Part shown: positions 36,262 to 45,523 of the stretch, piece after piece
Numbering within the stretch: the stretch's first letter is position 1
Layout: each line of letters begins with the position of its first letter
NCBI GenBank assembly: GCA_910584865.1
Contig: CAJUCE010000010.1
Span: 1-64,000 of the forward strand
Length of the DNA: 64,000 nt
From: an uncultured Acetatifactor sp.
GTDB taxonomy: Bacteria > Bacillota > Clostridia > Lachnospirales > Lachnospiraceae
Reading direction: 5' to 3'
Notes under the pieces: generated by a model
The model's input: only the letters and a program-made list of their open reading frames with translations
Told to the model about the DNA's origin: nothing
The model's database searches: none
Made by a program: the position numbers and the translations under genes

Positions 36262-36960
36262 ATGAGTAATTATGACGTAAAGCAGGAAGTGACAGACAAG
36301 TACTCCCTGCGGGGCCGTGTATTTAACCGTTTGAGAGAGGATATTTTGAGCGGCAGATACGCGGAACATGAAGAGTTGAGAGAAGTGACAATCGGAGAGG
36401 AGATGGGGGTCAGCCGTACTCCTGTAAGAGAGGCTTTCAGACAGCTGGAGCTGGAGGGACTGATCCAGATCATTCCCAATAAAGGGGCTTATGTTACAGG
36501 TATCACGGAGAAGGACGTAAAGGATATCTATATGATCCGCTCGCTGCTGGAGGGACTCTGTGCCAGGTGGGCCACGGAGCATATCTCAAAAGAGCAGATG
36601 GACGAGATGGAGGAGAATGTGTATCTGGCGGAGTTCCATGCCAGGAAAGGACATCTGGAACAGCTGGCGGAGCTGGACAACCGTTTTCATGATATCATGT
36701 ATGAAGCCTGCGACAGCAAGCTTCTGGAGCATCAGCTGAAGGATTTTCATCAGTATGTACTGCGGGTGCGCAGAAAGACCCTGGCCAATGCCAACAGAGG
36801 GCCGAAATCAAATGAGGAGCATAAGGAGATCATGGAGGCCATTAAGGCGGGAAACGGAGATCTGGCGGAGCGGCTGGCTCATCAGCATATGATCAACGCC
36901 TATGAAAATATGGTAAAAAACGGGCTCCATGAGGCATATGTTCGGGAAGGGTTGGCGTAG
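36262..36960 (+). CDS. GntR-family (FadR/FCD) transcriptional regulator
   Basis: 232 residues. The winged helix at 15-80 reads FNRLREDILSGRYAEHEELR, then GVSRTPVREAFRQLELEGLI. The FCD ligand domain spans about 90-220, with metal/effector His and Asp residues in ELDNRFHDIMYEACDSK and NEEHKEIMEAIKAGNGDLA and a late HQHMINAYE. It lies between the citrate synthase and icd genes in the same direction with short spacers, so it probably senses an organic acid and controls this operon through the palindrome at 34714. Confidence 0.9.
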   Translation: MSNYDVKQEVTDKYSLRGRVFNRLREDILSGRYAEHEELREVTIGEEMGVSRTPVREAFRQLELEGLIQIIPNKGAYVTGITEKDVKDIYMIRSLLEGLCARWATEHISKEQMDEMEENVYLAEFHARKGHLEQLAELDNRFHDIMYEACDSKLLEHQLKDFHQYVLRVRRKTLANANRGPKSNEEHKEIMEAIKAGNGDLAERLAHQHMINAYENMVKNGLHEAYVREGLA

Positions 36961-36993
36961 GGTACTATTTATAGGAAAAGAGAGGAGAAGGCG

Positions 36994-38202
36994 ATGGATA
37001 AAATTATGATGACAACTCCCCTGGTGGAGATGGACGGCGATGAGATGACCAGGGTTCTCTGGCAGATGATCAAGGATGAATTGCTGCTTCCGTACATAGA
37101 TCTGAAAACGGAATACTATGATCTGGGTCTGGAGCACAGGAATGCCACGGATGATCAGGTAACGGTGGATTCCGCCAATGCCACTTTAAAGTACGGCGTG
37201 GCAGTAAAATGTGCCACCATTACGCCCAACGGGGCCAGAATGAAGGAATATGATCTGAAGGAGATGTGGAAGAGTCCCAACGGAACCATCCGTGCGATTC
37301 TGGACGGAACCGTATTTCGCTCCCCGATCCTGGTGAAGGGGATTGTTCCCTATGTGGCAAACTGGACGAAGCCCATTACCATCGCGCGCCATGCCTACGG
37401 CGATGTGTATAAAAATGCAGAGATCAAGGTGCCGGGGGCCGGCAGGGCGGAACTGGTATTTACCGCGGAAGACGGCACCCAGACAAGGGAATTGATCCAT
37501 GAGTTTAAGGGGTCCGGCATTCTGCAGGGAATCCATAATACACAGAAGTCCATCGCAAGTTTTGCCAGAGCATGTTTTCAGTATGCGGTGGATACGAAGC
37601 AGGACCTGTGGTTCTCCACCAAGGATACCATTTCAAAGAAATATGATCATACCTTTAAGGATATCTTTCAGGAGATCTATGATAGCGAATATAAGGACAA
37701 ATTCGAGGCCCTGGGGATTGAATATTTCTATACGCTGATCGACGATGCGGTAGCCCGGGTCATTCGTTCGGAAGGCGGTTTCATCTGGGCCTGCAAGAAT
37801 TATGACGGCGATGTGATGTCGGATATGGTGGCAACGGCCTATGGCGATTTGTCCATGATGACTTCCGTATTGGTATCTCCTGACGGCGTCTATGAATATG
37901 AGGCGGCGCATGGGACGGTACAGCGTCATTACTACAAGCATCTGAATGGGGAGGAGACCTCTACGAATTCGATTGCGACGATTTTTGCATGGACAGGCGC
38001 ATTGAAGAAGAGAGGGGAGCTGGACGGAAATGCAGAGCTTTCCGCCTTTGCACAGAAGCTGGAGAGGGCATGTATTCAGACAGTGGAGGAGGGCAGGATG
38101 ACGAAGAGCCTGTCTTTGATTTCCACCTGCGAAAACCCGGTTATATTGAACAGCCTTGATTTCATCAAAGCCATCCGGGAGACTTTGGAGACACTTTTGT
38201 AG
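36994..38202 (+). CDS. icd: NADP-dependent isocitrate dehydrogenase
   Basis: 402 residues of the homodimeric, eukaryote-like subfamily II. It opens MTTPLVEMDGDEMTRVLWQM; the substrate site ATITPNGARMKEYDLKEMWK and the metal signature WACKNYDGDVMSDMVATAYG are intact. It oxidises isocitrate to 2-oxoglutarate. With the Re-citrate synthase upstream it gives the oxidative half-cycle used for glutamate synthesis in anaerobes. AGAGGAGAAGGCG precedes the ATG. It is last in the operon, with a terminator 23 bp after the stop. Confidence 0.95.
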   Translation: MDKIMMTTPLVEMDGDEMTRVLWQMIKDELLLPYIDLKTEYYDLGLEHRNATDDQVTVDSANATLKYGVAVKCATITPNGARMKEYDLKEMWKSPNGTIRAILDGTVFRSPILVKGIVPYVANWTKPITIARHAYGDVYKNAEIKVPGAGRAELVFTAEDGTQTRELIHEFKGSGILQGIHNTQKSIASFARACFQYAVDTKQDLWFSTKDTISKKYDHTFKDIFQEIYDSEYKDKFEALGIEYFYTLIDDAVARVIRSEGGFIWACKNYDGDVMSDMVATAYGDLSMMTSVLVSPDGVYEYEAAHGTVQRHYYKHLNGEETSTNSIATIFAWTGALKKRGELDGNAELSAFAQKLERACIQTVEEGRMTKSLSLISTCENPVILNSLDFIKAIRETLETLL

Positions 38203-38224
38203 GATGTATTTCAGGAAACTTGGA

Positions 38225-38255
38225 AAGCGGCGGCCGTAAGGGCAGCCGCTTTTTT
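38225..38255 (+). terminator. Terminator after icd
   Basis: AAGCGGC (38225-38231) pairs with GCCGCTT (38245-38251), with further pairing inside, followed by TTTTT. Confidence 0.8.
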
Positions 38256-38311
38256 CAGGGGTGTATTGCATTACACTTCGTTGAATTTTATGTTGTATTG
38301 TAAACGAAAAA

Positions 38312-38339
38312 TTGAGTGACACATTTATATATATATGAT
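38312..38339 (+). promoter_or_regulatory. Probable promoter of the exporter operon
   Basis: TTGAGT (38312-38317), 16-bp spacer with a TA repeat, TATGAT (38334-38339). Confidence 0.4.
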
Positions 38340-38399
38340 AAAATATAACATAACGTAGTCCAATAAAAAAATTCATGAGAAGTGTGGTGTGATACCAAA

Positions 38400-39509
38400 A
38401 TGGGAAAGAAGACAAAAAAAGTTTTTTATAAATTGCTGCCTGGCCTTTTGTGGGGGATATGTTTTTTAAGTGCAGGCTGCAGCGCTGGGGAAGAGGAAGA
38501 ATCCCGGGAGGCCGTTGTGATAGAGCGTCAGGAAGAGACGGTGGAATATATGACCGTGCCGGTAAAACGGGAGGATGTGATCAAAACGGCGAAGCTTCGG
38601 TGTATGTATAACCATACGGATGAGGAAGAGATCAGTATTCCTGTCAAGGGGAAGAAGGTGGAAGAGATCTGCGTGCAGGTGGGAGACAGCGTCAAAAAAG
38701 GCGATCTTCTGCTGGTGCTCACCGGCGGCGACAGGGAAGAAGGTATCAGAGAGCTGGAGTATAATATCGCCAGGAACAAACTGCTTCTGGGATATACAGA
38801 GATGGATGAGGCCTATGAGCTTTCCTATACATGGTGGAACTACATATATCAGTCTCCGGGAGGCGAAAACGTGGACGAAAGGCGGGAAGAAGAGTTGGAA
38901 GGCATCCGTCAGAAGTACCGCTATCTGAGGGAGGATTATCAGGACAGTATCGATCTGGATACCATGCAGCTGGAGATCTGGAAGCAGGAGATGAGTGAAA
39001 GCCGTCTGTATGCGGGGATAGACGGGAAAGTGTCCTACATGATGCTCAATTTGTTCGAAGGGGCCGAGGCCCCGGCGGGGGAAGCCCTGTTTAGGCTGAT
39101 CGATACGGCCCATTGTAGGTTTGAGACGACTCAGACCGATTATGCGGACTCTTTTCGGGAAGGGGAAGAGCTGGAGCTGGAACTGGACGCGGGGAGCAGT
39201 GTGAAGTCGGTGCGGGTGGTTCCTTATGATATGGAAAACTGGCAGGAGACGCTTTCCTTTGCAGTGGCTCAGGATGCGGAGATCGAGGCCGGCACTGGAG
39301 GCAGTCTGAATATCACCGTAGAGAAACGGGAGAAGGTGCTTTCTCTCCCTAGGCAGATGATCTTTACGGCCGGTGAGAAGCATTTTGTCTATGTGCTGGG
39401 GGAGGACGGGCTGCCTCAGGTGCGCTGGGTGGAGATCGGCCTGAGCGGGGACAGCCTGACGGAGATTGTCAGCGGATTATCTGAGGGAGAGGACGTAATC
39501 GTGCGATGA
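38400..39509 (+). CDS. Efflux adaptor lipoprotein (HlyD/MacA-like), first copy
   Basis: 369 residues. Lipoprotein signal with Cys in FLSAGCSAGEEEE (about residue 28). A biotinyl-lipoyl half-motif (IPVKGKKVEEICVQVGDSVK then KGDLLLVL), a helical hairpin at about 120-205, the second lipoyl half (LYAGIDGKVSYMMLNLFEGA) and a beta-barrel end (VRWVEIGLSGDSLTEIVSGL) follow in MacA order. It would link an FtsX-type permease to the envelope. The ATG at 38400 has a weak ribosome site; a GTG at 38382 is an alternative. Its stop overlaps the next adaptor by 4 bp. Confidence 0.8.
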   Translation: MGKKTKKVFYKLLPGLLWGICFLSAGCSAGEEEESREAVVIERQEETVEYMTVPVKREDVIKTAKLRCMYNHTDEEEISIPVKGKKVEEICVQVGDSVKKGDLLLVLTGGDREEGIRELEYNIARNKLLLGYTEMDEAYELSYTWWNYIYQSPGGENVDERREEELEGIRQKYRYLREDYQDSIDLDTMQLEIWKQEMSESRLYAGIDGKVSYMMLNLFEGAEAPAGEALFRLIDTAHCRFETTQTDYADSFREGEELELELDAGSSVKSVRVVPYDMENWQETLSFAVAQDAEIEAGTGGSLNITVEKREKVLSLPRQMIFTAGEKHFVYVLGEDGLPQVRWVEIGLSGDSLTEIVSGLSEGEDVIVR

Positions 39510-41644
39510 AAATGGCAGAAAGGCTTTTACGGATGAAAAGGTTGTCAGGGAAGTTCATAACCGTTCTTCTGACGGCGGTGCTTCTGACCGGATGTGCCGG
39601 AGAGGAAGCTGTCGGGACGGGTGCGGAGACAGAGTCCATAGAACTGCATACACCTAAGAGAAGTATCATCAATACGGAACCGGTGATAAGGCGGAATCTA
39701 TATGATGCCACGCTTTATGAAGGGGCGGTCTATCCCTATGTGGAAGAATATTCTTTTGAATCTCCTCAGAATTTCGGCTCCTATGCCGCGCTCCCGGGAG
39801 AGAAGGTGCAGGAAGGAGATGTTCTGGTAAGAGCCAATGGAGAGAGACTTGCTGGACAGATAGAAGAGCTGCAGGAAAAACTGGACGAATTGACGGAAGA
39901 ATACGAGAAATTCAGGATTAAAACGGAAGAAGCCATTCAGGAGCAGGAAGGGGAGCTGGAATGGCTTTGGGGGATTGTGGACAATCTGAAGAATGATGTG
40001 CCGGCGGAATTCATTTTAGATGAAGAGGGAAAGCAGATCGAGAATCCGAATTATCAGTCCTGGCAGGCGGATCTGAAGAAATGGGACGGCAATTACGGTC
40101 TTAAGGAGCAGGACATCAAAGTCAATCAGGAGGCGCTCCGCCAGAAGAAGGAACTGTATGAGCTGGACTATAGCTATTATAACAGACAGCTTCAGGAATT
40201 GAAGGCCAAACGGCAGAAAGAGACCATCGTTTCCAAAATCTCCGGTGAAGTGGTGGGGATCGGCTGGTATACGGATGGTTCTTATGTGAGTGAGGGGACG
40301 ACGGTGATAGCGGTAGCAGATCCGGAGCGTTTCTTTGTAAAATGTAATTATGTTCCATGGCGTCTGTTGGTGAATGCCGCAGATATGTATGCGTTGATCG
40401 GCGGAAAGCGTTATGAGGTTTCCTATCTGGAGAGCGATATCAGTACGACTACCTTTACTTTGCAGGACAGGGACAGTGAAGTGGAGATGGGCGACTATGT
40501 GATGCTGGTATTGATGGCGGATTACAGAGAACAGGTGCTGACGGTGCCCGGGGATTCCGTATACGAAGACGGCAGCGGACAGATCGTGTACGTAGTGGAA
40601 GATAACAGGACCGTCCTCAGGGAAGTACAGACAGGAATGAGCGACGGAATCTATACGGAGATCGTGTCCGGTTTAGAAGAAGGGGAGCAGGTAGTCTCTC
40701 ATTTCAGTGTAGCCGGCGGGAAGGAGGCTGTTCTGGAGAGGCAGGACAGGCAGACCTCTTATACGGGCAACGGTTTTCTCTATTATCCCTTGGAAACCAT
40801 GGTGGAAAATCCGGTAGAAAACGGAACGGTGTCGGCAGTGGAGCGATTGGTATCAGTAGGCGAATATGTGGAGAAGGGACAGGTCCTGCTCTCCGTCACG
40901 GTGAATGCGGACGAGGTGGAGACGGCAAAACGGGAGACGGGGCTGCGCAGAGCAAAGGAACGGCTGGCAGATCTGGAGGCGAAGGGCAGGGAGGCAGATG
41001 CCGAGGCCATCGCCGAGATGAAAGAGAAGATCGCTGAGCAGGAGAAGGCGTACGCAGAGATAAAAGCTGACAGCGCCGTTACGGAAATATGCGCTCCGGA
41101 TGCCGGTTATGTACAATATTTGATTTATGTTTCCCCCGGGGATATCATAGAACAGGGAGAGAATGTTGCCTCTATTGCGGACGATCGGGCGGCATATATG
41201 GCATTGGATACCAGGAACAATAAAATATTGAATTACGGAGATGTATTGACGGTTAAATATATGGATCCTTCCGGCGTCCAACAGACCATGGAAGGCAGGA
41301 TATTGACCATGGGGGCTTTGGGAAGCAGTGAAGATCTGCTGCCAGATATGATGCTGATGGAAGTGCCCGAGGAGGCAAGGGCGAATATGGAAATCATGAG
41401 AAACGGCAGCTTCGGACCGGAAATGACCATGTACATTGCCAGCGGGTATGTCAATATAATGGAAAATGTGGTGATCGTGCCGGCGGAAGCGGTGACGGAC
41501 AAGACGGAGACAAGGGGCTATGTGAATGTGGTGGGTGAGGACGGCTCCGTGACCAGAACTTCCTTTTTGTACGGACAGATGAATTCGGACTATTACTGGG
41601 TGATCGACGGTCTCACGGAAGGGATGAAGATATGCTGGGAATAA
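39506..41644 (+). CDS. Efflux adaptor lipoprotein, long form with two HlyD modules
   Basis: 712 residues, almost twice the usual size. Lipobox LLTAVLLTGCAGEE with Cys at about residue 31. Module one covers about 60-415: lipoyl part YAALPGEKVQEGDVLVRANG, coiled coil EELQEKLDELTEEYEKFRIK, and barrel ending IYTEIVSGLEEGEQVVSHFS. Module two covers about 430-712: EYVEKGQVLLSVTVNADEVE, a coil at about 480-520 and a second barrel ending YYWVIDGLTEGMKICWE. The repeated end motif (DGLxEG/SGLxEG) shows an internal duplication. It overlaps its neighbours on both sides, so it is translationally coupled to the permease. Confidence 0.8.
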   Translation: MKMAERLLRMKRLSGKFITVLLTAVLLTGCAGEEAVGTGAETESIELHTPKRSIINTEPVIRRNLYDATLYEGAVYPYVEEYSFESPQNFGSYAALPGEKVQEGDVLVRANGERLAGQIEELQEKLDELTEEYEKFRIKTEEAIQEQEGELEWLWGIVDNLKNDVPAEFILDEEGKQIENPNYQSWQADLKKWDGNYGLKEQDIKVNQEALRQKKELYELDYSYYNRQLQELKAKRQKETIVSKISGEVVGIGWYTDGSYVSEGTTVIAVADPERFFVKCNYVPWRLLVNAADMYALIGGKRYEVSYLESDISTTTFTLQDRDSEVEMGDYVMLVLMADYREQVLTVPGDSVYEDGSGQIVYVVEDNRTVLREVQTGMSDGIYTEIVSGLEEGEQVVSHFSVAGGKEAVLERQDRQTSYTGNGFLYYPLETMVENPVENGTVSAVERLVSVGEYVEKGQVLLSVTVNADEVETAKRETGLRRAKERLADLEAKGREADAEAIAEMKEKIAEQEKAYAEIKADSAVTEICAPDAGYVQYLIYVSPGDIIEQGENVASIADDRAAYMALDTRNNKILNYGDVLTVKYMDPSGVQQTMEGRILTMGALGSSEDLLPDMMLMEVPEEARANMEIMRNGSFGPEMTMYIASGYVNIMENVVIVPAEAVTDKTETRGYVNVVGEDGSVTRTSFLYGQMNSDYYWVIDGLTEGMKICWE

Positions 41645-44481
41645 TGTTTCAGAAGCTTCTGTCAAAAAAGTGGATGTTTTTCTGCCTGCTTATGGGCAGT
41701 GCCCTTCTGGTGGCCACTGTGGTCAGCGTTCCCATGTATCGGGGGGCAGTTTTTGACAGAATGCTGCGGGATGAATTCAGGAATTACTACGCAAGTACCG
41801 GGGAGTGGCCTGCAAAGCTGGAAAAGCAGGCTACTTCGGAATGGAAGTCTCTGGATCCGATTCTCCGGCTGGAAGAGTCCATGACGGATATCGAAATGCG
41901 CGTGGGTGTGAAGACCGTGGAAGAGGTTTCCTTTTACCGTTCATATAATACAGGGTATCTGGAATCCGGCAGGACGGATGCAGTGACTTCCAATCTTGGT
42001 CTGGCTTTTTTGTCGGATGCAGAGGAGCATATCAGTATCGTGAGCGGGGAGATGTATTCGGAAGACGGCCTGGCGGAGGACGGCGCAATCGAAGTCATCA
42101 TGAATCAGGAATTTATGTTGAGCAAGAATCTGATGTTGGGCGATACGCTGACCATGGTCATGCTTAAGGACGAAGAGGATAAATTGGTGCGGCTGGTCAT
42201 AACAGGAGTCTATCGGACGGAACCGGATGCATACTACTGGGAAATCGGCACGGATTATCTGGGAGAGGTTTTTCTGATGCAGGAGGATGTCTTCCGGAGA
42301 TTTTTGATGCGGAAAATCGACGGCGTATACAGCGCTATTACGGCCGAGTGCTGTTATCTGTTTGATTATGAAGCGCTGGAAGTGGGACAGGTGACGCAGG
42401 TGGCTGACAGCATAGAGGAGAATCAATATGAGGGGGAGGTCTGTATCGAGCTGCTGGAGCGCTTTTTGGCGAAGCAGCCGCTGATCTCGATTACGCTTTT
42501 CATTCTCCAGATACCGGTGCTGGTATTGTTAATGGCTTTCCTGCTCATGGTCTCCAGGCAGATGTACGAGCTGGAGCAAAATGAAATCTCGGTGATCAAG
42601 AGCAGGGGCAGTTCGGGATTTCAGATATTCCGGCTGTATTTGTACCAAAATCTTTTTGTAGCGGGCGCGGGAGCCGCGATTGGAATTCCGCTGGGGTTTT
42701 TGTTTGTCCGGGGATTGGGATCGGCGAGCAATTTTCTGGAATTCGGTCTGCGCAGAAGGCTGGATGCAGTATTTGACGGTACGGCGGCGATGTATCTGGC
42801 GGCTGCGGTTGCGGCTACGGTGCTGATTATGACTCTGCCGGCTATAGGACACAGCAGAGTCTCCATCGTCCATCTGAAACAAAAGAATACGGTAGGGAAA
42901 AAGAGCTGGTGGGAGAAGTTTTTCCTGGACGTGCTCTGTCTGGCAGCAGGGATATACGGATTCTATAATTACTCCCGCAATAAGGCCATACTGATGGAAA
43001 ACGTGCTGACGGGAAAGCCGCTGGATGCGCTTCTATACATAAGCTCGGCGCTGTTTATCGTGGGAATGGGACTGCTGTATCTGCGCCTGCAGCCCCTCCT
43101 TGTGAAGCTGATCTATCTGGCCGGGAAACGTTTCTGGCATCCGTCCAGCCATGCTTCTTTTATGGAAAGTATGAAAAACGGCAGAAAACAGCAGTTTATT
43201 ATGCTGTTTCTGATTCTCACCGTTGCCTTGGGAATATTTTATGCAACAGTGGCGCGGACCATATTGCAGAATGCCTGGAATAATGTAGATTATTTGGATG
43301 GGGTGGATGTGCGGATCAAGGAAGTGTGGGAGGACAATGCCGCGGTGGTTAAGACCTATGCGGCTCATGGCGAAGAGCTGACCCCGCGTTACTATGAACC
43401 GGATTTCCTGAAATATGCCGGTTTGGATGCGGCCTCCTATACAAAGGTAATCTATGATGATACAAGCGATGACACGCCTTCCGCCCATGCCTGGGTGAAG
43501 CTGGAGGATAAGACGGTGGATGTCACTCTGATGGGCATCGACACGAAGGAATTCGGCGAGAATACCTGGGTGGACAGGGCGCTTTTGGAGGAGCATTATT
43601 ATACCTATCTGAACGCGCTGGCCGATGAACCGGAGGGGATTTTAATGTCCCGCAGCTTTCAGACGCAAAACGGATGTGAGATCGGAGACGAGATAGAATA
43701 CTGCTATGTTTCCGTCATGGGGAACGATGACAGCGAGATTGTGATGCAGTATGAAATGAAGGGAAAGATCGTAGGGTTTGTGGATTACTGGCCGAAGTTC
43801 GAGCCTGCCTATGCGGCTATAGATTATTCCGGAGAGATGGTAACGGGGGTAAATTATCTGGTGGTGGCCAATATGGCACAGCTGCAGAAAGCATTCGGAG
43901 AGATGACGGAGCCCTATGAGATCTGGATTACTTTAAAAGAGGGAATGGATTCCGGGGATGTGCGGGAATGGATTGTGAGTAACCAGGTTCGGGTGGCAAA
44001 GTATGTGAACAGGGCGGATGATCTGCGCCAGACGGTGGAGGATCCCATGCTTCAGGGGACCAACGGTGTGCTGACCATGAGCTTTCTGGTCATGATTCTG
44101 CTGTGTGCCGTGGGCTATCTGATTTATTGGGTGATGTCCATCCGTTCCAGAGAGTTGGTCTTCGGCACCCTCCGTGCCTTTGGTATGCATAAGGGTGAGC
44201 TGTTTCATATGCTGATTTTGGAGCAGATTTTCTCGGGCGCGTTGTCCGTGTTGGCCGGAATCGGGATCGGTAAGCTGGCATCCCGGATGTATGTGCCTAT
44301 GCTGCAGATGGCCTATGCGGCGGCAAATCAGATATTGCCGCTGGAGCTGTATACCAATGGGGAGGATTTGCTGCGGCTCTACGGTGCGTTGGCTCTAATG
44401 ATGGTGATTTGTCTGCTCGTATTGATTTTGCTGGTATTTCGTCTGAATATGACGAAGGCGCTGAAGCTGGGAGAAGAGTAG
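41632..44481 (+). CDS. FtsX/MacB-type ABC transporter permease, long
   Basis: 949 residues. The N-terminal membrane anchor is followed by an extracytoplasmic domain, then three segments at about 285-420 (LISITLFILQIPVLVLLMAF; FVAGAGAAIGIPLGFLFVRG). After a second large outside domain (about 540-800) come three terminal segments (MSFLVMILLCAVGYLIYWVM to ALALMMVICLLVLILLVFRL). This is the duplicated FtsX layout, with both halves in one chain. It should pair with the ATPase just downstream and the adaptors upstream to export a lipid or peptide. Its start lies 13 bp inside the adaptor gene. Confidence 0.85.
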   Translation: MLGIMFQKLLSKKWMFFCLLMGSALLVATVVSVPMYRGAVFDRMLRDEFRNYYASTGEWPAKLEKQATSEWKSLDPILRLEESMTDIEMRVGVKTVEEVSFYRSYNTGYLESGRTDAVTSNLGLAFLSDAEEHISIVSGEMYSEDGLAEDGAIEVIMNQEFMLSKNLMLGDTLTMVMLKDEEDKLVRLVITGVYRTEPDAYYWEIGTDYLGEVFLMQEDVFRRFLMRKIDGVYSAITAECCYLFDYEALEVGQVTQVADSIEENQYEGEVCIELLERFLAKQPLISITLFILQIPVLVLLMAFLLMVSRQMYELEQNEISVIKSRGSSGFQIFRLYLYQNLFVAGAGAAIGIPLGFLFVRGLGSASNFLEFGLRRRLDAVFDGTAAMYLAAAVAATVLIMTLPAIGHSRVSIVHLKQKNTVGKKSWWEKFFLDVLCLAAGIYGFYNYSRNKAILMENVLTGKPLDALLYISSALFIVGMGLLYLRLQPLLVKLIYLAGKRFWHPSSHASFMESMKNGRKQQFIMLFLILTVALGIFYATVARTILQNAWNNVDYLDGVDVRIKEVWEDNAAVVKTYAAHGEELTPRYYEPDFLKYAGLDAASYTKVIYDDTSDDTPSAHAWVKLEDKTVDVTLMGIDTKEFGENTWVDRALLEEHYYTYLNALADEPEGILMSRSFQTQNGCEIGDEIEYCYVSVMGNDDSEIVMQYEMKGKIVGFVDYWPKFEPAYAAIDYSGEMVTGVNYLVVANMAQLQKAFGEMTEPYEIWITLKEGMDSGDVREWIVSNQVRVAKYVNRADDLRQTVEDPMLQGTNGVLTMSFLVMILLCAVGYLIYWVMSIRSRELVFGTLRAFGMHKGELFHMLILEQIFSGALSVLAGIGIGKLASRMYVPMLQMAYAAANQILPLELYTNGEDLLRLYGALALMMVICLLVLILLVFRLNMTKALKLGEE

Positions 44482-44559
44482 GCGGTGCATTGGGGCAGGA
44501 AAAGCTCCCTTCAAATTCTGATTGGTATGCCCGTGGAAGGAGGACATAGGGGTATAAAT

Positions 44560-45498
44560 ATGAATAGGAAAACGAAAAAAATGAGTTCCATGAAGAGAGA
44601 ATTTTCCATGAAAAAAGGATCTTCCGCAGAAGAGGGCGATTCCATGGAAAAAGGACCTTCCACGGAAGAGGTGCCTTCCATGGAAAAAGGACAGTCCATA
44701 GAAGAGGTATACTCCGGAAAAACTGTCATCAGAGCGCAGAATATCAACCGAATCTTCCCCGTGGCGGGCGGCAGTTTCCAGGCGCTTCGGGATATCACCC
44801 TGGAGATTCCCAAGGGGCATTTGACGATATTGCGGGGACGTTCCGGTTCCGGCAAGACGACGCTGCTCAATATCTTAGGATTGTTGGATCAACCTACTTC
44901 CGGGCAGGTGTACATAGACGGGCAGGATGTGGGGAGGTTGTCGGAGTATGCCAGAGAGGAGCTGCGCAGGAAGCAGATGGGATTTGTGTTTCAGTCGGTT
45001 TCCCTGCTGCCTGCCATGAATGTGTTTCAGAATGTGGAATTCTCCATACGCATGGCAGGAATCCGCTCCGGGCGCAAGGAACGGGCGGAGGAGTGCCTGC
45101 GCATGGTGGGGCTGGGCGGGCGGCTGCGGCATATGCCTTCGGAGCTCTCCGGCGGAGAACAGCAGAGAGTGGCCATTGCCAGAGCCATGGCGCACAGACC
45201 CAGGATTATCTTTGCGGATGAGCCCACCGCGGAACTGGACAGTGCCATGGGGGCAGAGGTGGCAAGGTTATTTAAGGAAATGTGCGAGAAGGAGAAGGTT
45301 ACCATCGTTATGACCACCCATGATGTGGGATTGATGGGGGCAGGAGATACGGTGCTGGAACTTGAAAGCGGGTGTCTGAAGGAAGGCGGTTCGGCAATGG
45401 AAGAGAGGCATTCCATGGAAGAGGGGCATTCTATGGAAGAGAGGCATTCCATGGAAGAGGGAAGTTCCAAGGCAGAGATTCCTTCCAGAGAGGGTTGA
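44560..45498 (+). CDS. ABC transporter ATP-binding protein with hexapeptide-repeat tails
   Basis: 312 residues. The ABC core (about 55-275) is complete: Walker A LRGRSGSGKTTLLNILG, Q-loop GFVFQSVSLLP, signature ELSGGEQQRVAIARA, Walker B RIIFADEPTAELD and H-loop IVMTTHDVGLM, of LolD/MacB type. Both ends carry low-complexity repeats of about six residues: S-M/A-E/K-K/E-G-x at the N-terminus (SMKKGSSAEEGDSMEKGP) and SMEEGHSMEERHSMEEGS at the C-terminus. The start at 44560 is chosen for AGGGG upstream at good spacing; an earlier GTG at 44485 remains possible. It is one of two ATPases of the exporter locus. Confidence 0.85.
   Translation: MNRKTKKMSSMKREFSMKKGSSAEEGDSMEKGPSTEEVPSMEKGQSIEEVYSGKTVIRAQNINRIFPVAGGSFQALRDITLEIPKGHLTILRGRSGSGKTTLLNILGLLDQPTSGQVYIDGQDVGRLSEYAREELRRKQMGFVFQSVSLLPAMNVFQNVEFSIRMAGIRSGRKERAEECLRMVGLGGRLRHMPSELSGGEQQRVAIARAMAHRPRIIFADEPTAELDSAMGAEVARLFKEMCEKEKVTIVMTTHDVGLMGAGDTVLELESGCLKEGGSAMEERHSMEEGHSMEERHSMEEGSSKAEIPSREG
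44583..44709 (+). repeat. 18-bp-period repeats at the 5' end of the ABC ATPase gene
   Basis: TTCCATGAA/GAGARR-type units recur about seven times with an 18-bp period and encode hexapeptides beginning Ser-Met/Ala/Thr/Ile. The same unit type recurs at the 3' end of the gene. Confidence 0.75.
45397..45490 (+). repeat. 18-bp-period repeats at the 3' end of the ABC ATPase gene
   Basis: CATTCCATGGAAGAGAGG and CATTCTATGGAAGAGAGG with GGG variants, about five units, encoding (SMEEGH/SMEERH). They are nearly identical to the unit at the start of the same gene. Confidence 0.8.
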
Positions 45499-45523
45499 GG
45501 ACACACCGGCAGGAGGCGAAACG

